Positions 6,601-13,828 of a stretch of 13,828 nt of DNA are shown in pieces (the stretch's first letter is position 1; every line of letters starts with the position of its first letter). The notes under the pieces are model-generated. The model was not told the origin of the DNA. It searched no databases and worked only from the letters and a program-made list of their open reading frames with translations. Source of the DNA: UBA2882 sp964619485 (GTDB lineage: Bacteria > Bacillota > Clostridia > Lachnospirales > Lachnospiraceae). The stretch spans positions 1 to 13,828 of the forward strand of contig CAZUCI010000070.1 in the NCBI GenBank assembly GCA_964619485.1. Reading direction: 5' to 3'. Position numbers and translations under genes: made by a program.

Positions 6601-6628
6601 CCTCTTGACATTTTCCTCTTGTCATTTT
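6601..6628. repeat. 14-bp tandem duplication at the kinase translation start
   Basis: CCTCTTGACATTTT (6601-6614) is followed directly by CCTCTTGTCATTTT (6615-6628), differing at one base. On the minus strand each copy carries an ATG and an AAGAGG, so the start region has been duplicated. The outer ATG (6625-6623) opens a nine-codon frame that stops two bases before the preferred kinase start at 6593. Confidence 0.7.
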
Positions 6629-6683
6629 TCTATTTTCATATTACCATAAAATTGTTTTTTATCACATAACAGAAAGGAAATTA

Positions 6684-7163
6684 ATGCTTCATCAATGGAG
6701 CATTATCATAGAAATGTCTGAAAAAAATACCGATGAATTACTGCACACCTTAAAAAACCTTTCCTCCGCCACAGAGCTGGACTCCTATCTTGGCGAGACC
6801 GAAAAAGCCGACTTTCCCCAAAGCTTCTGTGCTTATTTTAATGGGCTGCTGAAGCAAAAGGGCTTAGCCAAAGGCGAAGTCATCATCCGCTCGGGTCTCG
6901 ACCGAAGCTATGCTTATCAAATTCTGCAGGAGGATTCTAAAAAACAGCCTGGGCGAAATAAAATTCTTGCCCTTTGTCTTGCTGCCGGTTGCTCTCTGGC
7001 TGAGACTATCCGTGCCCTGGAAACCTCCGGTGAGGCAATCCTTTACGCCAAAAACAAACGGGATGCCATTCTGATTTTCTCGATTCATAAAGGCTTATCT
7101 TTACTGGATACCAATGAACTTTTTTACGAAATGAACGAAGAGCCCCTGGGCAGCCTTGACTGA
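6684..7163 (+). CDS. small helix-turn-helix-like protein divergent from the Ser/Thr kinase
   Basis: The 159-residue product has a central XRE-like helix-turn-helix pattern (about 52-82: LLKQKGLAKGEVIIRSGL then DRSYAYQIL), a helical extension (91-113, NKILALCLAAGCSLAETIRA), and a C-terminal part (118-150) with KRDAILIFSIHKGLSLLDTN. There is no membrane segment. The region before the HTH (11-45) is acidic and probably helical. The start at 6684 has AAAGGA five bases upstream; a second ATG at 6714 has no well-spaced site. It is the only plus-strand gene here, diverges from the Ser/Thr kinase across about 70-90 bases and ends 14 bases from the stop of the histidine kinase gene. A DNA-binding regulator linked to the kinase is a fair inference; target and role are unknown. 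Confidence 0.75.
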   Translation: MLHQWSIIIEMSEKNTDELLHTLKNLSSATELDSYLGETEKADFPQSFCAYFNGLLKQKGLAKGEVIIRSGLDRSYAYQILQEDSKKQPGRNKILALCLAAGCSLAETIRALETSGEAILYAKNKRDAILIFSIHKGLSLLDTNELFYEMNEEPLGSLD

Positions 7164-7174
7164 CCCGGAGCTCT
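7139..7174. terminator. stem-loop between convergent genes, possible shared terminator
   Basis: AGAGCCCCTGGG (7139-7150) can pair with CCCGGAGCTCT (7164-7174), about ten base pairs with one mismatch and one bulge and a 13-base loop. It covers the stop codon of the HTH-like gene and lies just before that of the histidine kinase gene. T-runs after it are weak on both strands, so its strength as a terminator is uncertain. Confidence 0.45.
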
Positions 7175-7177
7175 TAT

Positions 7178-10100
7178 CTATTCCTTACTTAAATTTTCTG
7201 CAATTGTTTCGTACATGACCCAGGGTTCAATTGGTTTCGAAATATGTGCATTCATTCCCGCATCAATAGCCGCCTGTACATCCTCTGCAAAGGCATTGGC
7301 TGTCATTGCAACAATGGGAATCCTTTTCGCATCTGTGCGCTCCAACGCCCGAATTGCCCTGGCGGTTTCCAGACCATCCATTTCCGGCATACGAATATCC
7401 ATCAATATCATGTCATATTGTCCTGGCTTTGAATCGGAAAAAGCGTTCAGACATTCCCGTCCGTTTTTCACCCACTGTATTTCACATTTCTCTTTTTCAA
7501 GAAGCCTCCTTGCTATATCCGCATTGACCGGATGATCTTCTGCAAGCAAAATTTTCTTTCCTTTCAATTTTTCAAAGGTATCTTCCTTTTCCTGTTTAAG
7601 GTTAACCTGCTCATCCTTTGCTTCAGCTTCGTCCACTCTCTCAAAATCCAGATAAATGGTAAATGCTGTTCCTACACCAATTTGACTCTCGACTTCAATG
7701 CTTCCACCCATAAGCTCCACAAGACTCTTTACAATGGAAAGTCCCAGTCCGGAGCCTGCATATTGCCCGGTTACCTCATTTCGCTCCTGGCTGAAGGGTT
7801 TGAAAATACGATTTTTAATAAAATCCTCACTCATTCCTATACCGGTATCACGAATGACCATTTTATCATGGGAAATCATTCCCTCCCGCTTAATCAATTC
7901 GGTAGTAAATAAAATGGTTCCTCCCTCTGGTGTGAATTTAATCGCATTGGACAATAAATTGATAAAAATCTGTTTCATTCTGATTGGATCGACACGGACG
8001 TTCCATTCAAAATCAGCATTGATATTTTTATATTCAAAATGAATGTCTTTCTTTTCTGCTGCCGGTCTTATCAGTTCAAGTATTCCCTGAAGTACTGTTT
8101 CTGCATTTACAATTACAGTCTCCAAAATCAGTTTTCCGCTTTCAATCCGTTGAAAATCAAGGGTATCATTGATCAGCCCCAGGAGGTAATCACCGGAATC
8201 CTTAATATTATGTATATTTGCTTTCAAAACAGCCAGATCATTTTCGTCCTCTGACAATTCTGCCATTCCGAGAATTCCATTCATAGGGGTTCTCATATCA
8301 TGGCTCATCCTTGACAGAAATTCTGACTTTGCTTTTGTTGCAAGCTCTGCCTTTTCAAGTGCAGCATGAATCCTGTCCAGATTTTCCTTTTCTCTTCGGT
8401 TTATCTCTGTAATATCCTCCAGAACGCTAAGGATTGCATGATGATTCTGTTCCAGATAGAAATAGGACATCTTTTTAACCGGTTTTTCTTTTCCATCAGA
8501 TTTTAACCGAAAAGAGAAATAATATCGCCCTTCTTTGTCAAGTGTTTCCCGTATCTTTGACAGCTCCGCCATCGTCCTGTAATTCTTTTGATCCTCCTCA
8601 CAGATATACTTTTGAGAGAATTTTTTTATTCCCTCCGTATATTGTTCCGAGTGAGTGCTCTCAACGGCACTTTTGTTGTAATCAAAAGAATAAAGTGCAT
8701 ACCGTCCTGTTCTACAGTCAATAATGTTAATGGCTTCATACTGTTCATTCAACAGCCTGGATGAAATCCACTTATTAATTTCTCTTTCTGTAACATCTCT
8801 GGAATATACAAAAGCAATAATGTCTCCACTAACTGGTTTTCTTACCAGCGTAACTGATGTCTCCATCATGCGGATTCCCTCTGTCAGTTGTATCTGATAA
8901 GCCGGCATTGTGATATGCGTCTTTCCTTCATTCCATGCCTGAAAAAGTGATTTTACAGATAAGGTATCTTTTATATTTTCATAATTTTTTCTGTCTGGTA
9001 AAAAATCACTTTTATCTTTCCAATAGGAAGCATCAATCTCAAAAGGTGCCTGCTTCTGATCAAATTCCGGATACTTTGTAACCTTCTCTTCCATCACACC
9101 CTTTGTCAGATTGACCTGACAGAACAGAATACAGTCTTTAAGCAGATCGTTTCTAAGGGTAATCTCCACTTCATATTGCTGCTCTGCACGTTTTTGTTCT
9201 GTCACATCTATGGCAGATCCTATATACTGTCCCTCGGTAAATTTTGTAAAAATCACATGCTGCCATTGATATTCCTTAATTAAATGATTAAAGATCCGTG
9301 CATAGCAGTCGCAGGAATCAACGCCTTTTTCCATCTGTTCAAACATATGGAAGTAATCTGCTTCCTCCTCAGGATGGACATCGCCAGACCCTCTAAACGT
9401 CTCCGGCACGTTTTCGATAACCTGATTGTACCCATAGCCCCTTCCATTCGTAATGACAGTACGATGTTTTTCCACATCATAGAGCCAGTAAAGAATTCCT
9501 CCTGCTGTTGAGGCAATCTGAATCTCCGCATTAGCTCTTTCCAATGCACGGGAATTCTTTTCATATGCCGTCACATCTGTATAGGTAACGTATGCAACAT
9601 ATCTGTCCTCAAGATATTCCACAATTTTTCCATTTAACTGAAGCCAGTGTAAAATACCATTCGTATTATAATTTGGGATACGCACCTGAAAATCCGTTTT
9701 TTCTTTTATTGCCCTGGCCAATACCTTTTTGACTTTATCCTGATATTCCTCCGGTACTGCCTCCAGTGCCTGTCGACCTGTGTACCGTTCTCGATTTTCC
9801 CGGGAGTCACCTATCATCTGATAATAACCATCATTGATGTAGGACATCTCAACCGTTCCATCCTTGTAAATATTGTAAATTCCAACGCCCCCTGGTATTC
9901 CGTTAATGAAATTTTCGAATTGTCTGTGCTGATTCTCCTTTGACTGTATTTTAGTAATATCGCTGGTAAGAATTGTAATATAATGAGGCAGTTCATCTCT
10001 TAAAACAAAAATCCTGCTTTCCAAAATATGCGCACCATCAGCAGCTTTTCTTGAACTGAACTTAATTGTTATTTCCTTAGGCCCATCACTTTGTGCGCTT

Positions 10101-10660
10101 AGCTTCTGCAAATTTTCTAAACCAAGTGTTTCCAGAACGGAATCCTTTTCCAAAGGATTCACATATTTTTCAAGTACATCTGATAAATGTACCTCATAAG
10201 GGAAATCATGAAGCTCCTTGTCTTTTTGTCCAAAATGTATTACATGGCAGCACCCTGTGCTCATATTGATTTCACAGTAGGAATAGACAGTGGAATGAAT
10301 CGCACGGTTTAAACGTTGCTGCATATCCGCATTCATACTTGTATTTTTAGGCAGATTACTCTGTTTTCTGACTAGAATTGCATAGGCCTCATTTCCATCC
10401 CATTCCGTTTCCAGTGCCTGAATCATAAAGACCATTCCAAGATCCTTACGAATTGCATACGACGTCCTGTTTTCGTTTCTTAATGGGCAGCTGGCACACA
10501 TAGCAGTATTCCCATGAACCAGATAGCATGGCTGCCCAATGCGGTTTTTCACAGTTACCTTCTGAGCCGTTGTATTCTCGTAGTAAACTTCCATTGTACT
10601 ACGATCGATAATATAAATTCCTGTATGACCAAAAGACTCTAAAAACTGAATTATATCCAT
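7178..10660 (-). CDS. cytosolic hybrid sensor histidine kinase with PAS domains and receiver domain
   Basis: Signal-transducing kinase that phosphorylates its own His and passes the phosphate to its receiver Asp. Numbering from the upstream ATG at 10687 (1169 residues): an N-terminal PAS-like region with a Cys motif (C54, H58, C64, C67), further PAS-like regions at about 125-250, 255-375 (ends YVTYTDVTAYE), 385-500 (ends SAIDVTEQKR), 510-635 (ends VYSRDVTERE) and 645-765, a linking helix, HisKA with H796 in SRMSHDMRTP, HATPase with N914, DTGIG (947-951) and GSGLGL (978-983), and a receiver with E1050-D1051, phospho-acceptor D1097 in LMDIRMPEMDG, T1129 and K1151. No membrane segment is visible, so it should sense a cytosolic signal. 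I prefer the start at 10660 (1160 residues), with AGAGG seven bases upstream; the ATG at 10687 has its site only one base away. There is no Hpt domain or DNA-binding output, so the partner must lie elsewhere. Confidence 0.92.
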   Translation of the reverse strand: MDIIQFLESFGHTGIYIIDRSTMEVYYENTTAQKVTVKNRIGQPCYLVHGNTAMCASCPLRNENRTSYAIRKDLGMVFMIQALETEWDGNEAYAILVRKQSNLPKNTSMNADMQQRLNRAIHSTVYSYCEINMSTGCCHVIHFGQKDKELHDFPYEVHLSDVLEKYVNPLEKDSVLETLGLENLQKLSAQSDGPKEITIKFSSRKAADGAHILESRIFVLRDELPHYITILTSDITKIQSKENQHRQFENFINGIPGGVGIYNIYKDGTVEMSYINDGYYQMIGDSRENRERYTGRQALEAVPEEYQDKVKKVLARAIKEKTDFQVRIPNYNTNGILHWLQLNGKIVEYLEDRYVAYVTYTDVTAYEKNSRALERANAEIQIASTAGGILYWLYDVEKHRTVITNGRGYGYNQVIENVPETFRGSGDVHPEEEADYFHMFEQMEKGVDSCDCYARIFNHLIKEYQWQHVIFTKFTEGQYIGSAIDVTEQKRAEQQYEVEITLRNDLLKDCILFCQVNLTKGVMEEKVTKYPEFDQKQAPFEIDASYWKDKSDFLPDRKNYENIKDTLSVKSLFQAWNEGKTHITMPAYQIQLTEGIRMMETSVTLVRKPVSGDIIAFVYSRDVTEREINKWISSRLLNEQYEAINIIDCRTGRYALYSFDYNKSAVESTHSEQYTEGIKKFSQKYICEEDQKNYRTMAELSKIRETLDKEGRYYFSFRLKSDGKEKPVKKMSYFYLEQNHHAILSVLEDITEINRREKENLDRIHAALEKAELATKAKSEFLSRMSHDMRTPMNGILGMAELSEDENDLAVLKANIHNIKDSGDYLLGLINDTLDFQRIESGKLILETVIVNAETVLQGILELIRPAAEKKDIHFEYKNINADFEWNVRVDPIRMKQIFINLLSNAIKFTPEGGTILFTTELIKREGMISHDKMVIRDTGIGMSEDFIKNRIFKPFSQERNEVTGQYAGSGLGLSIVKSLVELMGGSIEVESQIGVGTAFTIYLDFERVDEAEAKDEQVNLKQEKEDTFEKLKGKKILLAEDHPVNADIARRLLEKEKCEIQWVKNGRECLNAFSDSKPGQYDMILMDIRMPEMDGLETARAIRALERTDAKRIPIVAMTANAFAEDVQAAIDAGMNAHISKPIEPWVMYETIAENLSKE

Positions 10661-10755
10661 GAAATTGCCTCTTCCCCAGTGCACCATACCTCTACTGTAT
10701 TTTCTTATCCCTCACATTGCCTTCTATTGACACCAGCAAACTATCTAATAACTCA

Positions 10756-10793
10756 GGACCCTGTACAGAGGTTGTTATCTCCATACAGGGTCC
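10756..10793 (-). terminator. perfect 10-bp stem-loop after purL
   Basis: GGACCCTGTA (10756-10765) and TACAGGGTCC (10784-10793) form a perfect stem with an 18-base loop, inside which GAG and CTC can add three pairs. It lies 17 bases after the purL stop. There is no T-run on either side, so it may be a weak or factor-assisted terminator, or a 3' end stabiliser. Confidence 0.5.
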
Positions 10794-10810
10794 ATTCATT
10801 TTCCAGCTGC

Positions 10811-13800
10811 TTACTGGAAGTATTTTACTCCGGATTCAAAGATCTTCAGATCCTGTTCTCCGTAAATATTCATTGCAACTGCGTCATCACGTCTCTCGGA
10901 GTGAGCCATCTTACCTAAGCATCTTCCATCAGGGGATGTAATACCCTCGATAGCAGCATAGGAACCGTTGATATTCCACTCTTCGTCCATGGAAACATTG
11001 CCTTCTGGATCAGCATACTGTGTAGCAACCTGTCCGTTTTCAAATAATTTCTGAATCCATTCCTCTGGTGCAACGAAACGTCCTTCACCGTGGGAAGCCG
11101 GATTCACATAGGTCTTTCCAAGCTCAGCTCCAGCTAACCATGGAGATTTGCTGCTGACTACCCTGGTATAAACCATCTTGGAGATATGACGGTTGATCGT
11201 GTTGAAGGTCAGAGTCGGTGAATCCTCCTTCTGTCCTACAATTTCACCGTGAGGAACAATTCCTAATTTGATCAGTGCCTGGAAACCATTACAGATACCA
11301 AGTGCAAGACCATCTCTCTCATTTAACAGCTTCATAACAGATTCTTTGATTTTCTCATTTTGGAATGCTGTTGCAAAGAATTTAGCACTTCCATCCGGTT
11401 CGTCTCCAGCGGAGAAACCACCAGGGAACATGATAATCTGTGACTGGCTGATTCCTTTTTCAAAGGCATCCACAGATTCGCGGATATCTTCTGCTGTCAT
11501 ATTTTTAAATACTTTTGTGATTACATTAGCACCGGCTCTCTCAAATGCCTTTGTGCTGTCGTACTCACAGTTTGTTCCAGGGAATACCGGAATAAATACT
11601 GTAGGTTTTGCAATCTTGTTTTTGCAAACATAGATGTCTTTTCCTGTATATAAAGGAGACGCAACCTTCTCTGTTCCTTTTTCAGCGATTGTAGGGAATA
11701 CTTTTTCCAGTTTAGATTTCCAGGATTTCAGTGCTTCCTCGTCGCTGACACAAACGTCACCGTAAGTAAAGTCTTTCTCTGTAACCTTACCAACTACTGT
11801 ATAAGCGCATCCGATTTCAGCAAGCTTGTCTGCCGGAACTTCGGCTAAGATGTTACCAAGTTCATTTGTGAACAGGCTTTCTGCACTTAAGCTGCTTTCA
11901 AAAGCAACACCCAACTGGTTACCAAATGCCATCTTGCAGGCAGCTGCAACAATACCCTTTGCATCCAGGCTGTATGCAGATACAATGACCTTTTTCTGAA
12001 TCAGAGCTTCTACTGCTTTATAGAGTTCGCAAACTTTCTCGTAAACAGGAAGATCATATTCGTCTTTGCTGATGTCAAATTTAACCAACACATTACCTGC
12101 ACTCTTAAGCTCAGGAGTAATGATTTCCGGATATTTTGCCACATCAACAGCAAATGACACAAGTGTCGGAGGAACATCGATATCATTGAAGGTTCCAGAC
12201 ATACTGTCCTTTCCACCGATACTTGGAAGTCCAAATCCAAGCTGAGCATCATAAGCACCAAGTAAAGCAGCGAATGGCTGGCTCCAACGATGTGGATCTT
12301 CTGTCATACGACGGAAGTATTCCTGGAAAGTAAATCTGACTTTACTGTAATCTCCACCGGCGGCAACAATCTTGCTCAGGGATTCAAGAACTGCGTAAAC
12401 AGCACCATGATATGGACTCCAGCTTGATAAATATGGATCAAAACCGTAACTCATCATGGTAACGGTCTCTGTTTTTCCTTTTAATACAGGAAGCTTGGCA
12501 ACCATCGTCTGTGTTTCTGTCAGCTGATATTTTCCACCGTAAGGCATGTAAACACTGCCTGCTCCAATGGAAGCATCAAACATTTCAACAAGACCCTTCT
12601 GACTGCAGACATTTAAGTCATGGAGGGTATCAAGCATTGCCTCTTTTACTTTTCCTGCTTTTACATCTTCTTCAACAGCTTTAATAGAATACTGGTTGAA
12701 GTAATTGTCCTCTTTCTTAGGAACATCAACTGCAACATCTGTTTCCTGATGAGCTCCGTTGGTATCTAAGAATGCTCTGGAAATGTTTACGATTTCTTTT
12801 CCTCTCCAGGTTAGAACAAGTCTTGGCTCCTCGGTTACAACAGCAACCTCTACTGCCTCTAAGTTCTCTTCTGCTGTATAGCTTAAGAATTCTTTTACAT
12901 CCTTAGGATCAACAACGACTGCCATACGCTCCTGAGACTCAGAAATTGCCAATTCTGTTCCATCAAGACCAGCATATTTCTTTGGCACCTTGTCCAAATC
13001 AACGACAAGACCATCTGCTAACTCTCCGATTGCAACGGAAACTCCGCCTGCCCCGAAATCGTTACACTTTTTGATTAACCTGCTGACTTCTTCTCTTCTG
13101 AATAATCTCTGGATCTTACGTTCTGTAGGCGCATTACCTTTCTGAACCTCTGCTCCACAGGTTTCAATGGAAGCTTCTGTATGAACCTTGGAAGAACCGG
13201 TAGCTCCACCACAGCCATCACGACCGGTACGTCCACCTAACAGAATGATGATATCGCCTGGATCGGAATTTTCACGAATTACATTTTTACGAGGAGCAGC
13301 ACCCATTACAGCACCAATCTCCATACGCTTTGCAACATAGTTTGGATGATATAACTCTTTTACAAAGCCAGTAGCCAGACCAATCTGATTACCATAGGAA
13401 GAATATCCGCTGGCAGCACCACGAACCAGCTTCTTCTGGGATAATTTTCCTTTTAAGGTTTCAGTAACAGGAACTGTAGGATCTGCAGCACCTGTAATAC
13501 GCATAGCCTGATATACATAGCCACGTCCTGAAAGTGGATCACGGATTGCTCCACCAAGACAGGTAGCAGCACCACCAAAAGGCTCGATTTCTGTTGGGTG
13601 GTTGTGTGTCTCATTTTTGAAGAATACAAGCCATTCCTCTGTCTTTCCATCAATTTCAACCGGAACAACGATGGAGCAGGCATTGATTTCATCGGATTCC
13701 TCCAAGTCCTGAAGCTTACCCTTTCTCTTCAGTTCTCTCATGGCAAGAAGTGCTAAATCCATAAGGCAGACAAATTTATCATCTCTTCCTTTGAAAATAT

Positions 13801-13828
13801 CTTCTCTTGTTTTCAAATAGGACTCATA
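10811..13828 (-). CDS. purL: phosphoribosylformylglycinamidine synthase, single-chain PurL (partial, N-terminus outside window)
   Basis: Fourth step of purine synthesis: FGAR, glutamine and ATP give FGAM. 1005 codons are visible and the frame continues past the right edge (YESYLKTREDIFKG is coding), so the TTG at 13816 is not the true start. Single-chain enzymes of this clostridial type have about 1250 residues, so roughly 240 N-terminal residues are missing. Seen: FFKNETHNHPTEIEPFGGAA and the Gly-rich GGRTGRDGCGGATGSSK of the first synthetase half, the second half with GLPSIGGKDSMSGTFNDI, and a C-terminal class I glutaminase with PVFPGTNCEYDS, nucleophile Cys in GICNGFQAL (codon 11293-11291) and the His-Glu pair in ASHGEGRF. 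So PurQ is fused, unlike the PurS-PurQ-PurL system of Bacillus. It is followed by a stem-loop and then the histidine kinase gene, with which it has no evident link. Confidence 0.96.
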   Translation of the reverse strand, partial: YESYLKTREDIFKGRDDKFVCLMDLALLAMRELKRKGKLQDLEESDEINACSIVVPVEIDGKTEEWLVFFKNETHNHPTEIEPFGGAATCLGGAIRDPLSGRGYVYQAMRITGAADPTVPVTETLKGKLSQKKLVRGAASGYSSYGNQIGLATGFVKELYHPNYVAKRMEIGAVMGAAPRKNVIRENSDPGDIIILLGGRTGRDGCGGATGSSKVHTEASIETCGAEVQKGNAPTERKIQRLFRREEVSRLIKKCNDFGAGGVSVAIGELADGLVVDLDKVPKKYAGLDGTELAISESQERMAVVVDPKDVKEFLSYTAEENLEAVEVAVVTEEPRLVLTWRGKEIVNISRAFLDTNGAHQETDVAVDVPKKEDNYFNQYSIKAVEEDVKAGKVKEAMLDTLHDLNVCSQKGLVEMFDASIGAGSVYMPYGGKYQLTETQTMVAKLPVLKGKTETVTMMSYGFDPYLSSWSPYHGAVYAVLESLSKIVAAGGDYSKVRFTFQEYFRRMTEDPHRWSQPFAALLGAYDAQLGFGLPSIGGKDSMSGTFNDIDVPPTLVSFAVDVAKYPEIITPELKSAGNVLVKFDISKDEYDLPVYEKVCELYKAVEALIQKKVIVSAYSLDAKGIVAAACKMAFGNQLGVAFESSLSAESLFTNELGNILAEVPADKLAEIGCAYTVVGKVTEKDFTYGDVCVSDEEALKSWKSKLEKVFPTIAEKGTEKVASPLYTGKDIYVCKNKIAKPTVFIPVFPGTNCEYDSTKAFERAGANVITKVFKNMTAEDIRESVDAFEKGISQSQIIMFPGGFSAGDEPDGSAKFFATAFQNEKIKESVMKLLNERDGLALGICNGFQALIKLGIVPHGEIVGQKEDSPTLTFNTINRHISKMVYTRVVSSKSPWLAGAELGKTYVNPASHGEGRFVAPEEWIQKLFENGQVATQYADPEGNVSMDEEWNINGSYAAIEGITSPDGRCLGKMAHSERRDDAVAMNIYGEQDLKIFESGVKYFQ

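Noticed and set aside
6605..6650. TTGACA at 6605-6610 as the -35 box of the plus-strand HTH-like gene
   Set aside because: No acceptable -10 is found 16-18 bases downstream, and the hexamer is part of the 14-bp duplication at the kinase start.
7532..7912. Plus-strand open frames inside the histidine kinase gene
   Set aside because: They are antisense to the HATPase and receiver coding sequence with all catalytic motifs intact on the minus strand, and no start signals support them.
10811..13816. TTG at 13816 as the start of PurL
   Set aside because: The frame is open to the right edge and the residues before it (YESY) continue a coherent coding sequence; PurL of this type needs about 240 more N-terminal residues.

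Overview
The window looks like chromosomal DNA of a low-to-moderate GC Bacillota, most likely of the Lachnospiraceae (Clostridia). This is an inference from the long single-chain PurL, the proton-type F-ATP synthase operon, a GH5 glucanase, strong AAGGAG-type ribosome binding sites and AT-rich spacers. All genes but one lie on the minus strand. I see no rRNA, tRNA, insertion sequence, CRISPR array or prophage, and no gene-free stretch longer than 300 bases.

Layout from right to left, the direction of minus-strand transcription. 13828-10811: the C-terminal four-fifths of purL (purine synthesis), cut by the window edge and followed by a perfect 10-bp stem-loop. 10660-7178: a large cytosolic hybrid histidine kinase with several PAS-like regions, HisKA, HATPase and a receiver domain. 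6684-7163 (plus strand): a small HTH-like protein that converges on the histidine kinase gene and diverges from the next gene. 6593-5514: a membrane-anchored Hanks-type Ser/Thr kinase. 5459-5524: a six-unit 11-bp repeat array over the end of the kinase gene. 5333-4362: an exported or anchored protein with a duplicated domain. 4348-4247: a small Cys-rich reading frame that has a good Shine-Dalgarno sequence but no start codon. 4225-3296: a GH5 glycoside hydrolase without signal peptide, closed by a terminator at 3219-3254. 3130-1: the ATP synthase operon atpB, atpE, atpF, then one uninterrupted reading frame that holds both the delta and the alpha subunit and runs off the left edge.

The most unusual observation is the delta-alpha fusion. 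From the GTG at 1620 to position 1 there are 540 codons without a stop. The first part is a full-length delta subunit ending in the GRLEQL motif, and it passes directly into the N-terminal helix of the alpha subunit. The first ATG of the whole frame lies at the junction (1126-1128) behind a GAAGG sequence, so free alpha could also be made by internal initiation. That would answer the stoichiometry problem, since F1 normally has three alpha and one delta.

The second cluster of interest is 4247-6611. The exported double-domain protein has a perfect extended -10 promoter, and the helically spaced 11-bp repeat array lies just upstream of it, about -45 to -110. The small Cys-rich frame sits between this gene and the GH5 gene. 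The Ser/Thr kinase, the divergent HTH-like protein and the PAS histidine kinase look like a local signalling set, but nothing in the sequence shows what they sense.
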